A DNA stretch of 64,000 bases. Origin: SAR324 cluster bacterium (GTDB lineage Bacteria > SAR324 > XYD2-FULL-50-16). The stretch is taken from the NCBI GenBank assembly GCA_028282885.1, contig JANQGX010000058.1, positions 132,078-196,077 on the forward strand, written 5' to 3'. Numbering within the stretch: position 1 is the first letter of the stretch; each line of letters opens with the position of its first letter. Both the position numbers and the translations under genes were made by a program. Below, in pieces: positions 40,967 to 51,068 of the stretch. The notes under the pieces were generated by a model. That model searched no databases. It was not told where the DNA came from and saw nothing but the letters and a program-made list of their open reading frames with translations.

Positions 40967-40996
40967 TTGCACAAAAAAAAAAATACAGGCTATACT
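40967..40996 (+). promoter_or_regulatory. Likely sigma-70 promoter of the SNF2 helicase gene
   Basis: TTGCAC (40967-40972), an 18-base A-rich spacer and TATACT (40991-40996), about 95 bases before the GTG start. The rest of the 459-base gap 40636-41094 between divergent mreB and helicase genes holds no supported ORF; the mreB promoter must lie in its left part but is not evident. Confidence 0.5.
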
Positions 40997-41094
40997 TAAA
41001 GGCGATAACGAGCATACGATTATCGACCTTCGTTAATACCAGTATCTGTCAGCCTTTGGCTACCGTCCATTCATAATCTAAAGATTTTTTCACC

Positions 41095-44000
41095 GTGAGC
41101 AAAATCACTGCCGGACACCCAATAGCAAAAGCAATCAAGAGGTCAAAAAACATTTCCAGTCAACTGGGAAAGGAGTTCTTGAAATTTTTGGGTGATTTTG
41201 AAGACTGGGAAGGGCAGGCCATCTATCTGCTCCAGGATAAAGGTGAAAAAATCGAAATGATCATCGAAGATCTTTACGACGTACCTGTCAAAGATCAGCC
41301 TAAATGGAAAAAGCAGAAGAACAAACCGGTTCTGGAAGAGGCGACCTTCGATCAATTCTCCATTGGCCCGGAATTTACCAAGCTCGACAAAGACATTCTT
41401 CCTGCGGATTACTATCCCCAATTCTCATTCAAGGACTGGAAACAGGAACACGGTTTCGACTCAATTCCCGTCGAGGTAGGTGATATCCACACGATTATTC
41501 GTTTTGAGCAGGTGAAAGCCCAGGATAACGAAGAGAAATTCCTCTGGTCTTTTAATCGGGCGCGTTATGGCATAAGGGGCTGGGGAAACGAGAAACCTAT
41601 CAAGTCGATTTCCAAATCCCTGTTGGACAACAACAATAATCCCGGATGGGTCATCAAGGCTTTTCTTGATGAGAACATGCTCCTGACGGATGAGCATCAC
41701 AATCAAAGGAAAGGAGAGGAGATTCCCAATCCCCTGATCCTTTCTTCAAGGGACACTCACAGTCTCCTGTTTCTGCTGCTTGGACATCCGTTCACATTCT
41801 ACAGTGATAATACCGAGCCCATTCGCAATGCGTTCAAAAAGGTCGAGTTTGACATCAATGTCCACATTCTGCCGAATCACAGAATTCTGGCCGGGATTTT
41901 TTATCACTACGAAAATAACAATCGGCTTCCCATTATAACCGACGAGTTTGTAGACCGTGGATTTATTCTTTACGGGCTGCCGAAAGCCATCGTTTTTGAC
42001 TCAAAATACTATGAAATTCTGCCTACGACAATTCCTGCGCCGATGATCAAGGACTCTTTTAAAGGCGTATTGATTTCCAACGACGAATGGGAAGAGTTCA
42101 TCGAAAAGTGGTCAGATTGGTATCCGGAGCAAAAACTGAACATTATGGATCCAAAGAAGGTGGATCCGCCAAATTTTGAGGCCAGAATCGTCAAAAATTG
42201 GAAATACTGGTTACAGAAACCGGAAAGGCAGATTCAGCTCTTCGATAGCGAAAATGATATCACCCATATTACTCTCCATGAAGAGACTCAGCGATTTAAC
42301 ACCAACAGGCTTGCCATCACAATAGACAACTATGAAGAAGGGGAGAACAGACTGACCAATCCCTCCGCTTCACCAAAAGCGGCAAAGCTGTTTCAGGTTC
42401 TTGAAACCATTGTCAAACAGAAAAAAGTAGAAGAATTTTACATTCTTGAACGTCATGCTGCATCACAATTTATGATGTTGGCAGAAGAGTATCCTTTCGC
42501 CAAATGCAGCAATGAGCAGGACCATATGATTGCTTCGGATTGCTTGGATTTCAGGATCACAGTTGTCAGGAATCCCATTAACGAGAATCAATACCTGCTC
42601 AAAGGGGAAATCGGACAATTCGATTCCAAAAAGAAGTTCCAGCCAATGTTCAATCAAAGCGGAACTCCTCCCAAAGCAATTGGGATGGCTCCTTCGTTTA
42701 TCCTAAAGGAGAACCAACTGGTCCGCGTCGGATCCATGATGAGCGGGCGTCTAATCAATGACACTGTATCAGGCGTCATCGTCGAAGAGTCTGAAATCAG
42801 CGACTTTTATTCCGCAGCCCTGCCATATCTCCGGCAGCGTAATATTCAAATTCACGATCCCCAGGGTGTGTTGCGGGTCTCCGCCCTGTTCAATTACAAG
42901 TTGAAAGGAAAAATGACCATTTGGGAGGTGAAAGGTGTTTTGATGGGTCGCCTGGAAACGGTCATGGTTACTGGTATCGGTGAACTTCCTTATCCTCTTG
43001 ACTTGAACTCAGACGAATTTGAGCAGACCCTGGATGGTAAAAAATATAAAATCCCCAAGGATCTCAACCAGGAGAGGCAAATGCGGGAAGAGATGCTTGA
43101 GGTTGGCTGGGTAGACGAAGGAGACGGCGATTACTCAATGAGGGAGGACCACAGTCTCCGCTTTGTCCTGGAAACCCTTCCCAGCCACAGTCAAGATTCC
43201 ATGCTGATATACCTGGGCGGCACCAAACTCAGACGCTGGAAGACGAAGAAGCTGATCCCGAATATCTCCACCTCTATCCAATCCGGAATCGATTGGTTCA
43301 ACGTTGATGTTACCATGACCATCGATGGGGAACATTTCGATCTCAAAGAGATTGTGAAAATGTGGAAAAACAACGAACAGGCCATTGAACTCAATTCGGG
43401 TGAGGGTGTTGCCGTTATCGACGGCGATTGGATAGCCAGGTATGCCCCGATTCTGAATCGATTGATTCAAACCTCAAAGGATAAAGGCGTATCGACGGAG
43501 AAAGCCGTAGAGGAAGCGCTTGCCGAGCAAGAAGAGAAGGAACAGGCTGAAAAGTTGACTGTTGACAAATTCCAGATTGGTCTGCTGAGCGAACTGGAGA
43601 GTATTGCATCCGAACGGCAGAGCGACGAGGAATGGGAAAAAATTGTTAAAAAGATCAGCACATTCAAAGGTGTCAAGAGCCAGAGGGTTCCCAAGGAAAT
43701 CCAGGGTGTTCTGCGGGGTTATCAGAAAGAAGGGGTTAACTGGCTCTGTTTTCTCAATGAATTCGGCTTCGGCGGTATTCTCGCTGATGATATGGGGCTT
43801 GGAAAAACCCTGCAAACCCTGGTTTTCTTGGCGATACTTAAAAAGCGCAGAATAAAGGGACCCAATCTCGTTATCGCACCGACTTCCGTTGTCACGAACT
43901 GGATGGCCGAAGTTAACAAGTTCGTGCCCCACTTCAAGGCGGTGCTGTTACACGGCCAGAAGCGAAAAGAGCACTATGCGGAAGCCAAAAAATCCGATCT

Positions 44001-45111
44001 GATCATCACTACCTATGGACTGTTACAAAGGGATCTTGACTGGCTGAAATCGATTAATTTTCAAACCATCATTCTGGACGAAGCGCAGAATATCAAAAAT
44101 GCTCGATCCAAAACCGCTCAGGCGGTAATGGTTTTAGATGGAAAACAGCGACTCACACTCACGGGGACACCGATCGAAAACTCCGTTATTGAATTGTGGT
44201 CCCAGTTTAACTTCCTGATGCCGGGCTTTTTTGGCAGCATGAAAGATTTTGAACGCGACTACATCCGCCCCAGGGGACGCAGGGGATTCAAGAAAAAACG
44301 GCCTGACCACGGGTTATTAAGACGTCAAACCAGGCCGTTTATCTTGCGTCGCCTGAAACAGGATGTAGCCAAAGAGCTGCCGCCCAAGACGGAACAGACG
44401 CTTTTCTGTGAGATGAATGCCACCCAGAAAAAACTCTACAACTCCGTTCTTAAAATCGTACATCAGCAGGTTAAGGAAAAAATATCCGCAGGCGGAGTCA
44501 AAGGTGCTAAAATCGCTATCTTCGACGCCCTGCTGAAATTAAGACAGATCTGCTGTGATCCCAGGTTAAGCTCCCTGGCAGGTCCGGAGCCTCCATCCAG
44601 TGCCAAGTTCAACCTGTTTATCGAAACCGTTGCGGATATTGTGGGTGAAGGACACCGAGTCCTGGTCTTCAGTCAATTCGTCAAAATGCTCAACCTGATG
44701 CATGAAGATCTCAGAAATGCAGGTATACCGTTTCTGCAACTTGACGGCAGCAGCAAAAACAGGGAATCACTGGTCGCTCGATTCCAGCAGAGTGACGCCT
44801 ATCCTGTTTTCCTGATCAGCTTGAAGGCAGGCGGAACCGGTATCAACCTGACAGCAGCAGACTACGTTGTCCATTATGATCCCTGGTGGAACCCCGCAGT
44901 TGAATCCCAGGCCACCGACAGGGCTTACCGGATTGGTCAGAAGAACCACCTCTTTGTATATAAGCTGATTACACGCAGCAGCATTGAAGAGAAGATCGTC
45001 GATTTGCAGAGAAAGAAACAGGCTCTGGCTGATAATATCGTCGGTGCTTCTGATTCTCTGGAAGAGATGCTCAACATGGATGATTTGAACGAACTGTTCA
45101 CTCCTTCCTGA
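41095..45111 (+). CDS. SNF2/RapA-type DEAD-like helicase
   Basis: 1338 residues. A long N-terminal region (1-800) includes a bacterial SNF2-associated domain (SGIDWFNVDV, VIDGDWIARY). The motor begins near residue 880 with LRGYQKEGVNWLCFLNEFGF, Walker A ADDMGLGKT, the DEAQ box (ILDEAQNIKN) and GTPIENS, and the second lobe has VFSQFVKML, SLKAGGTGINL and DRAYRIGQ. It is an ATP-driven DNA translocase acting on nucleoprotein or RNA polymerase (RapA-like, inference). Start GTG 41095. Confidence 0.93.
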   Translation: MSKITAGHPIAKAIKRSKNISSQLGKEFLKFLGDFEDWEGQAIYLLQDKGEKIEMIIEDLYDVPVKDQPKWKKQKNKPVLEEATFDQFSIGPEFTKLDKDILPADYYPQFSFKDWKQEHGFDSIPVEVGDIHTIIRFEQVKAQDNEEKFLWSFNRARYGIRGWGNEKPIKSISKSLLDNNNNPGWVIKAFLDENMLLTDEHHNQRKGEEIPNPLILSSRDTHSLLFLLLGHPFTFYSDNTEPIRNAFKKVEFDINVHILPNHRILAGIFYHYENNNRLPIITDEFVDRGFILYGLPKAIVFDSKYYEILPTTIPAPMIKDSFKGVLISNDEWEEFIEKWSDWYPEQKLNIMDPKKVDPPNFEARIVKNWKYWLQKPERQIQLFDSENDITHITLHEETQRFNTNRLAITIDNYEEGENRLTNPSASPKAAKLFQVLETIVKQKKVEEFYILERHAASQFMMLAEEYPFAKCSNEQDHMIASDCLDFRITVVRNPINENQYLLKGEIGQFDSKKKFQPMFNQSGTPPKAIGMAPSFILKENQLVRVGSMMSGRLINDTVSGVIVEESEISDFYSAALPYLRQRNIQIHDPQGVLRVSALFNYKLKGKMTIWEVKGVLMGRLETVMVTGIGELPYPLDLNSDEFEQTLDGKKYKIPKDLNQERQMREEMLEVGWVDEGDGDYSMREDHSLRFVLETLPSHSQDSMLIYLGGTKLRRWKTKKLIPNISTSIQSGIDWFNVDVTMTIDGEHFDLKEIVKMWKNNEQAIELNSGEGVAVIDGDWIARYAPILNRLIQTSKDKGVSTEKAVEEALAEQEEKEQAEKLTVDKFQIGLLSELESIASERQSDEEWEKIVKKISTFKGVKSQRVPKEIQGVLRGYQKEGVNWLCFLNEFGFGGILADDMGLGKTLQTLVFLAILKKRRIKGPNLVIAPTSVVTNWMAEVNKFVPHFKAVLLHGQKRKEHYAEAKKSDLIITTYGLLQRDLDWLKSINFQTIILDEAQNIKNARSKTAQAVMVLDGKQRLTLTGTPIENSVIELWSQFNFLMPGFFGSMKDFERDYIRPRGRRGFKKKRPDHGLLRRQTRPFILRRLKQDVAKELPPKTEQTLFCEMNATQKKLYNSVLKIVHQQVKEKISAGGVKGAKIAIFDALLKLRQICCDPRLSSLAGPEPPSSAKFNLFIETVADIVGEGHRVLVFSQFVKMLNLMHEDLRNAGIPFLQLDGSSKNRESLVARFQQSDAYPVFLISLKAGGTGINLTAADYVVHYDPWWNPAVESQATDRAYRIGQKNHLFVYKLITRSSIEEKIVDLQRKKQALADNIVGASDSLEEMLNMDDLNELFTPS

Positions 45112-45254
45112 TTCGCAAATCTTCAGTTAAACTTCTCATCCATACCCTCCTTTGATTTATGGCAAAACCGGAACCCCTGTGCTATTGCCAAACTCTTAAA
45201 ATATCGCTTTAATAAGCCGTTCACTAGTTTCGTTAATCTGATCAAGGACATTTG

Positions 45255-45728
45255 ATGGATAGAAAACCCATTACCACCGAAGGATATAAAAATCTCCAAG
45301 AGGAGTTAAAAAACTTGATAAAGGTCGAAAGACCGAAGATTATCAACGATATCGCAACTGCCAGGGCTCATGGTGATCTTAAGGAAAATGCGGAATACCA
45401 TGCTGCCAAGGAGAAACAGGGCTTCATTGAAGGTCGAATCCAGAGGCTGAATCATATCCTGGCTAACTCAGAGGTTATCGATGTTGCCCAGGTTGAGGCG
45501 GATGATGTTCGTTTCGGTGCCACGGTGAAATATGAAGATCTGGATTCGGGTGAAGAAGCCGTTTGGACTATTGTTGGTGAGGAGGAGACCGATATCGAGG
45601 CACGGCGAATATCCATCAAATCTCCAATTGCCCGTTCCCTGCTTGGCAAGGAGGAGGGGGACGAAGTTGTTATTAAAGCACCTAAGGGAAATATTGAAAT
45701 CGAAATTATTTCAATTGAATATCGGTAG
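45255..45728 (+). CDS. greA: Transcription elongation factor GreA
   Basis: 157 residues: N-terminal coiled coil with the GreA signature ARAHGDLKENAEYHAAKEKQ and a C-terminal FKBP-like domain (SPIARSLLGKEEGDEVVIKA). It rescues backtracked RNA polymerase by stimulating transcript cleavage through the coiled-coil tip acids. ATG 45255 is preferred (AAGGAC upstream) over an in-frame TTG at 45252. Confidence 0.97.
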   Translation: MDRKPITTEGYKNLQEELKNLIKVERPKIINDIATARAHGDLKENAEYHAAKEKQGFIEGRIQRLNHILANSEVIDVAQVEADDVRFGATVKYEDLDSGEEAVWTIVGEEETDIEARRISIKSPIARSLLGKEEGDEVVIKAPKGNIEIEIISIEYR

Positions 45729-45763
45729 CTAGTCAATGTACTGAATGAAAAAAGTGAAAACTT

Positions 45764-46552
45764 ATGAATCCGGTTACTGAAAGCTCTTTCATAAAAATGA
45801 TTCTGCAGGGAGATTCCCTATCATTAGCCATTGTTTTTGTGCTGCTTGTTATGTCAGTCCTCTCCTGGGCTGTTATCGGCTGGAAATGGGTTACCTTTAG
45901 AACAGGAATGAAAAATGCTGCGGACTATCTCTCCAAGCTCAGCCTCAATGATGGTCTGGCAGATGCACAGTTTCGCTCTGAAACCTTCTCAAACACCTAC
46001 CTCGCAAAGGAGTTCCAGGCCGCCTTCAAGGAATACTCCCTGACACGCAAGAATTTAAAACAGGCCTATCTTCGCGGTGACAAGCAGGATTTCCTGTTTC
46101 GTGTTGAACGCAGCATTGAAAAATGTATTGTGGAAGAGATGATTCTCTATGATAAGATGCTGATCGTCCTGGCCACCATCAGTAGTTCTGCCCCCTTTAT
46201 CGGACTTTTCGGAACTGTGACAGGAATCATCGATGCGTTTTACAATATCGGAGCCAAGGGAGCGGCAAGTATTGCCGTCGTGGCACCGGGTATTTCCGCC
46301 GCTCTTGTCGCCACCGCGTTCGGTCTGTTTGCAGCCATTCCCGCCCTGATGGCATATAATGTGTTCAGAAACAAAAGTCGTATTATCCGTCAGGAGATGG
46401 AAGCTTTCGGTTTCGACCTGATTAATCTCTTTGACAACGAGTTTTCCAAATCTGTAACTCTGCTGGCAGCAGCCAATAGAAAAGCAGGGGCTACCAAACG
46501 GAGTGCTGACCGTGCTGAAAAAACGACAAGAAGAACAACCGCCAATAAGTGA
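45764..46552 (+). CDS. tolQ: TolQ/ExbB/MotA-family proton channel
   Basis: 262 residues with three membrane helices: SLAIVFVLLVMSVLSWAVIG, ISSSAPFIGLFGTVTGIIDA and ISAALVATAFGLFAAIPALM, the last two carrying the TolQ signature GLFGTV.GI. It forms the proton channel that powers the Tol system with TolR. First gene of tolQ-tolR-tolA-tolB-cpoB; its 3' end overlaps tolR by about 40 bases. Confidence 0.94.
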   Translation: MNPVTESSFIKMILQGDSLSLAIVFVLLVMSVLSWAVIGWKWVTFRTGMKNAADYLSKLSLNDGLADAQFRSETFSNTYLAKEFQAAFKEYSLTRKNLKQAYLRGDKQDFLFRVERSIEKCIVEEMILYDKMLIVLATISSSAPFIGLFGTVTGIIDAFYNIGAKGAASIAVVAPGISAALVATAFGLFAAIPALMAYNVFRNKSRIIRQEMEAFGFDLINLFDNEFSKSVTLLAAANRKAGATKRSADRAEKTTRRTTANK

Positions 46553-46925
46553 AATTAACGTTACTCCTTTTGTAGATGTGTTGCTTGTCTTGCTGGTGAT
46601 CTTTATGATTACGGCACCTTTGTTCACCAAGGCCATCGATATTCAATTACCCCAGGAGAATCTTCGATCTTCGACCATAAAGGATGCCAGGAAATTCGTT
46701 ATCGATATCAACAGAAATGGTAAATACTATATCAAGGGAAAAAGATACTCCGCCAAAAATCTTCTGAAAGAAGCTCTGAAGTGGAAAGAGAGAAGTCCGG
46801 GCGAAACAGCTTTTATCAGGGCTGACAAGAGGGTTAAATACGGCAATATCACTTCATTGATGGTGCTGTTGAAAAACAGCGGAATTCAAAGGCTTGGCTT
46901 ATTGGTTGAAGAAAAAACCGGTTAA
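46512..46925 (+). CDS. tolR: TolR/ExbD biopolymer transport protein
   Basis: 137 residues with the family motif ISEINVTPFVDVLLVLLVIF, whose membrane Asp is the proton-carrying residue, and a periplasmic domain. I chose GTG 46512 because GGAG lies 8 bases upstream; an in-frame GTG at 46503 overlaps that site. The long overlap with the tolQ 3' end suggests translational coupling. The stop is directly followed by the tolA-like start. Confidence 0.93.
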   Translation: MLKKRQEEQPPISEINVTPFVDVLLVLLVIFMITAPLFTKAIDIQLPQENLRSSTIKDARKFVIDINRNGKYYIKGKRYSAKNLLKEALKWKERSPGETAFIRADKRVKYGNITSLMVLLKNSGIQRLGLLVEEKTG

Positions 46926-47876
46926 ATGAAACTCTTTCTCAACAAACAGGTCTACTTTCTGGCGTCTGTTCTTCTTCACGCCGGAATCTTTCTGTTTCTG
47001 GTTTTCAGCTCATATAGTTTCTCCAGAAACAACGATACATTTGAAGCGTCCGTCCTGTTTGAAACGCCGAAGCCTCCAGTTAGTACTGTAAAGCCACAGA
47101 AGATCACAAAACCGGATAAACCGGTTCAAACAGACAAACCTCTTTCCGCTCCCAGGCTGAAAAGCCCGACCAAAACCGACAGTACCCCCGGTGGATCTTT
47201 TACCCCGTCAGTAACATCCAAAAGGCTTGATGATATATTAAAAAAGAAAACAACCAGGGTTGAAGCTGAGGACAAACCCGTTGAACCGGTTGTGGAAAAG
47301 AAATCGGATCTGCTTGGATATCTGAGAGCGACTAAACGCACCAAGGAAACCGTTGAAACACCACAAACCGAGGCTAAACCTGTCAAACCTTTGCAGTCCA
47401 AAGCACAGGAAGAAAAAAAACCCGCGGGACAATCCCAACCTGCTCAGCCAGCACCTCCTCAAGCCGTGGAGAAAGCTTCCGGATCTCCTCAAACAGGCGA
47501 ACAACAAAAGACTGAGGGCGAATCCGTTTCACAAACTCCGGTTACCAAAAAACCTTCTGCTCTCAACATCTGGCGCAAGAAAACGGATATACAATCCTAT
47601 CGAAATGTTCTCCGCAAGCTTGTAACAGCAAACTGGACCGTTCCCCCGGTTTCGGTGAAAACGTTTCAGATTATCATCGAAGCGACAATCAACAAGAACG
47701 GCGATCTGGTCGGGATTCAATTGCTGGAAAGCTCGGGACTTGCCATTCTCGATGCGGCTGCGGAAAGGGCAATTCGGGTTTCCACTCCCTTCCCAAGTAT
47801 TCCGGCCACCGTTGAAGAGGATGAAACTACATTCACTGCCATTTTCAGATTCACCCCTGATCAGGAAGTGTATTAA
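46926..47876 (+). CDS. tolA: TolA/TonB-like energy transducer
   Basis: 316 residues: one N-terminal membrane helix (FLASVLLHAGIFLFLVFSSY), a long Pro/Lys/Glu/Gln-rich spacer (residues ~45-215) spanning the periplasm, and a C-terminal TonB-type domain (INKNGDLVGIQLLESSGLAI, AAERAIR). Gene order identifies it as the TolA of this cluster, though the C-terminal domain is of TonB type, as in many deltaproteobacteria. Confidence 0.88.
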   Translation: MKLFLNKQVYFLASVLLHAGIFLFLVFSSYSFSRNNDTFEASVLFETPKPPVSTVKPQKITKPDKPVQTDKPLSAPRLKSPTKTDSTPGGSFTPSVTSKRLDDILKKKTTRVEAEDKPVEPVVEKKSDLLGYLRATKRTKETVETPQTEAKPVKPLQSKAQEEKKPAGQSQPAQPAPPQAVEKASGSPQTGEQQKTEGESVSQTPVTKKPSALNIWRKKTDIQSYRNVLRKLVTANWTVPPVSVKTFQIIIEATINKNGDLVGIQLLESSGLAILDAAAERAIRVSTPFPSIPATVEEDETTFTAIFRFTPDQEVY

Positions 47877-47912
47877 TTCTCTATTGAAAGGTAATGATAT
47901 GAGAGGAATTAA

Positions 47913-49157
47913 ATGAGAATCTTTTTAGCAGTCATAGTCACCTTCGTTTACGCTTTCTTCCTGTACGCCTACGACGAAAAAGACATCATCGATATTCGTG
48001 GATTCAATTATGGTCGATTGCAGGTGGCTGTCAGTGTTGAGAAAAACACATCAAGCAACCCTGCGCAAGTGGACAAGGTTGTTGGGCTTCTCAAGCGCAA
48101 CCTGATGTGGTCCGGTCTGTTCGACTTGAAAGAGATCTATGAGAAAATCGACCTCATTCTCAAAATCAGATTCGTTCCTCTTCAGGAGTTGCGTGTCTGG
48201 ATCGTCACCCCCGACAATACCACGCTTTTTGATCATGCCAGGCTGATCAGTGATGAAAGTGATTTTGATCCGGTTGCAATCCGCATGGTGGAAGAGATTA
48301 TCTTTCAGCTGACCGGTGAGCGCAGCGTTCTCAGAAGTGCAATCGCCTATGTTGAAAAGGATGATACACGACAGTATAGAATCCTGCTGACGGATGCTTT
48401 TGGTGATAAACAAAAGGTTATCATCAAGGACACCCACTATAACATCCTACCCCGCTGGAAACCTGATGGTTCCAGTCTTCTGTTTACTACCCTGGGACAG
48501 GGCGGTAGTCACTTGAGACAGATCGTATTGAAAACCGGGGCTGTCACAACCCTATTCAAAAATCACAAAAAGCTGAGCGGCGGCAGCTGGTCCGGCACAG
48601 GAAAGGAACTGGTGATCACCCGCTCCATCGATGGGAATTCCGACCTTTTTAAAATCGATCTGCAAGGGAACATCCTGGAACGAATGACCTTTCGCAACAC
48701 AACGGAAGCAAACCCCAGGCTCTCGCCTGATGGCAAAAGACTGCTTTTCGTCTCCAACCGCTCGGGTTCAATACAAATCTATCAAAGAATTCTGGAAACC
48801 GGAGAGACCTTCCGTATGACCTTTGAAGGCAGTTTGAACTTTGAACCCAATTGGAGCAACGACGGAGCTTATATCGTTTTTTCCGGTCTCAGGAACAGGA
48901 GACACCAGATATTCCTGATGGACAAAGAAGGTGATTTTGTACAACAAATTACCTATGGCAACCAATCCGCAGAACAACCCGTCTGGTCACCAAACGGACG
49001 TCAAATCCTTTTTGTCTCCAAATTGAATTACGACCAAAAGCTTTATATCATAAGGGCGGATGGAACTTTTAAAAGAAGACTAACACAAACCGGAGCAGGA
49101 ATTCACGAATTTAATCCAACCTGGACCGCAAACTACAAATGGCCGAAAACCCGATGA
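47913..49157 (+). CDS. tolB: Tol-Pal system beta-propeller TolB
   Basis: 414 residues: signal peptide (IFLAVIVTFVYAFFLYA), N-terminal alpha/beta domain and a WD40-like propeller with repeated blades such as SPDGKRLLFVSNRSGSIQIY, WSNDGAYIVFSG and WSPNGRQILFVS. TolB is periplasmic and normally binds Pal. The stop overlaps the start of the next gene (ATGA). Confidence 0.95.
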   Translation: MRIFLAVIVTFVYAFFLYAYDEKDIIDIRGFNYGRLQVAVSVEKNTSSNPAQVDKVVGLLKRNLMWSGLFDLKEIYEKIDLILKIRFVPLQELRVWIVTPDNTTLFDHARLISDESDFDPVAIRMVEEIIFQLTGERSVLRSAIAYVEKDDTRQYRILLTDAFGDKQKVIIKDTHYNILPRWKPDGSSLLFTTLGQGGSHLRQIVLKTGAVTTLFKNHKKLSGGSWSGTGKELVITRSIDGNSDLFKIDLQGNILERMTFRNTTEANPRLSPDGKRLLFVSNRSGSIQIYQRILETGETFRMTFEGSLNFEPNWSNDGAYIVFSGLRNRRHQIFLMDKEGDFVQQITYGNQSAEQPVWSPNGRQILFVSKLNYDQKLYIIRADGTFKRRLTQTGAGIHEFNPTWTANYKWPKTR

Positions 49158-49984
49158 AAAACAATTACAAAGCACCTGTCAATAGCTTTCTCATTCTGCT
49201 GATCGCCGTTTTCACAGCAATTGGCTGTACCAAGCAGACAGTTGATCCTCAACTGCAAAACAAGATCGACATTCTGGAGAAAAGGGTTGTGGCGCTGGAG
49301 CAACAAAAGCTGAAAACCCTTGCGGACTTGAGGGAGGAGGTGGATGAGTTCAAGAAAAAGTCGGCGACAGATTTACAGAATTTTCGGAAGTCGCAGCAGT
49401 TTTTTATTGATGAACTCAACAAAATCAAGGAAGACCTCAAAATCATTACCAATGACAATGAGTTCAATCAAAGAAACATCCGCAGAAACGCCTCCCGAAT
49501 AGAAAAACTTAACAAACGCTTGGGAGATCAGGTTATTGCCTTACAGGAACTGCAGAAATTCTTTAAAAGCGGCATCGATGTTCCCGTTACCACCGTCCGC
49601 AAGGAGAAAGTTGAATTTGAAACCGCTTTTGATCATTACAAAAACAAAAGATTTAAAAAGGCGGAGGAAGAGTTCAGAAAGTATCGCAAAGCACATCCCA
49701 AGTCGGATCTGGTTGACGACTCGCTCTATTTCATTGCTTATATGAAGTTTCTCCAGGGCGACTACAATGCCTCTTCATTGAGATTCTTCGAACTTTTGAA
49801 GCAGTATCCAAAATCCAATCGCAGAGACGATGCAAGATGGTGGCTGGGAGTCTCCCTGGAACGATCCGGTGATCTAAATGGGGCGTTGGATGTCTACAAA
49901 GAGCTTCTGAATCTGGCACCCAATAATCCTCTGCGGATCAAGGCCGAGTTCAGGCTTGAAGAGTTGGCTCCACCCAGCGACTAA
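49154..49984 (+). CDS. CpoB/YbgF-like TPR lipoprotein of the Tol cluster
   Basis: 276 residues: lipoprotein signal ending LIAVFTAIGC, a coiled coil (KIDILEKRVVALEQQKL and onward to residue ~135), then three TPR repeats (HYKNKRFKKAEEEFRKYRKA, YPKSNRRDDARWWLG). CpoB coordinates Tol and PBP1B during division. E. coli CpoB is soluble, whereas the Cys here predicts lipidation. ATG 49154 overlaps the tolB stop; the upstream ATG 49139 is less likely. pal, normally between tolB and this gene, is absent. Confidence 0.85.
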   Translation: MKNNYKAPVNSFLILLIAVFTAIGCTKQTVDPQLQNKIDILEKRVVALEQQKLKTLADLREEVDEFKKKSATDLQNFRKSQQFFIDELNKIKEDLKIITNDNEFNQRNIRRNASRIEKLNKRLGDQVIALQELQKFFKSGIDVPVTTVRKEKVEFETAFDHYKNKRFKKAEEEFRKYRKAHPKSDLVDDSLYFIAYMKFLQGDYNASSLRFFELLKQYPKSNRRDDARWWLGVSLERSGDLNGALDVYKELLNLAPNNPLRIKAEFRLEELAPPSD

Positions 49985-50098
49985 ACATATTCTTTCCTGT
50001 GACAAACAAGGCGGGATACCCCTTGAAACAAAACATAAACCAGGCGAAGGGGATTCTTAGGAACTCAGTTACCTCTTCGTAAACAATGGGATATCAGC

Positions 50099-50890
50099 AT
50101 GTCGGGAGTTGATTTGGAAGAACAAATAAGAGAAGTGGTTTCAACCCTTCTGAAAGCAAAAAACCTTCTGTTTATCACCGGAGCAGGCGTCTCTGCCGAA
50201 TCCGGGCTTCCGACATACAGGGGAATTAGTGGACTTTATAACAACAAGGATACGGAAGAAGGGATTAGTATCGAAGAAGCGCTTTCCGGTCCCATGTTTG
50301 TTCAACGGCCTGAATTAACATGGAAATATCTGTCCCAAATGGAACTGGCCTGTCGGGGTAAATCATACAATCGTGCACATGAGGTTATTGCCCTGATGGA
50401 AAAGCATTTTAACCGGATTTGCGTTTTGACACAGAATGTTGACGGTTTTCACAACAAAGCCGGATCAACCAATATTGTCGACATCCACGGTAACCTGCTG
50501 GATCTGTTATGTACGGCCTGTGAATATAGGGAAACTGTTCCGGATTACAGTAAATGCAGCATTCCACCCCTGTGCCCGGCATGCGGGAACCATTTAAGAC
50601 CTGATGTGGTGCTTTTTGGCGAAATGTTATCACAACGAAAACTGGCAAGCCTCTCCCTTGAGTTTCAAAAAGGCTTTGATGTCATTTTTTCAATAGGCAC
50701 AACCAGTGTCTTTCCCTACATAGCCCAACCGGTGGTGAATGCGCATTTGGCAGGAATTCCGACCATTGAGATCAATCCGACTGATACCAATGTTTCGGAC
50801 TATGCCAGAATCAAGATCTCGGAAAGGGCCGTGACCACTATGAATAACATCTGGATGTTGCTGGACCATCTTAAATCCAATCCCCAATAA
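50099..50890 (+). CDS. Sir2-family NAD-dependent protein deacylase (sirtuin)
   Basis: 263 residues with the NAD loop ITGAGVSAESGLPTYRG, LTQNVDGFHNKAGS, catalytic His in IHGNLLD, a zinc site from CTAC and CPAC, DVVLFGE and a C-terminal NP. It removes acyl groups from lysines using NAD. No acetyl-CoA synthetase or acetyltransferase gene is adjacent. Confidence 0.93.
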   Translation: MSGVDLEEQIREVVSTLLKAKNLLFITGAGVSAESGLPTYRGISGLYNNKDTEEGISIEEALSGPMFVQRPELTWKYLSQMELACRGKSYNRAHEVIALMEKHFNRICVLTQNVDGFHNKAGSTNIVDIHGNLLDLLCTACEYRETVPDYSKCSIPPLCPACGNHLRPDVVLFGEMLSQRKLASLSLEFQKGFDVIFSIGTTSVFPYIAQPVVNAHLAGIPTIEINPTDTNVSDYARIKISERAVTTMNNIWMLLDHLKSNPQ

Positions 50891-51068
50891 TCTCTGCGCA
50901 AATCCAAGCACATCAATGACCCGAGAGTCCCTATCGTCTTCATAATTGCAAAATTGCAAAGGCGTCCCCTTCTCTTTTCTTAACATATAAGGTTTAATCC
51001 ATTAATATCTGTTTACAACTTAGATAACTACCGAGTTTCAGATCTGATTATCTCATCGGAAAAAAGTA

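Noticed and set aside
43474..43932. 152-codon frame antisense to the SNF2 helicase
   Set aside because: Fully inside the conserved motor domain on the opposite strand; no ribosome site or domain.
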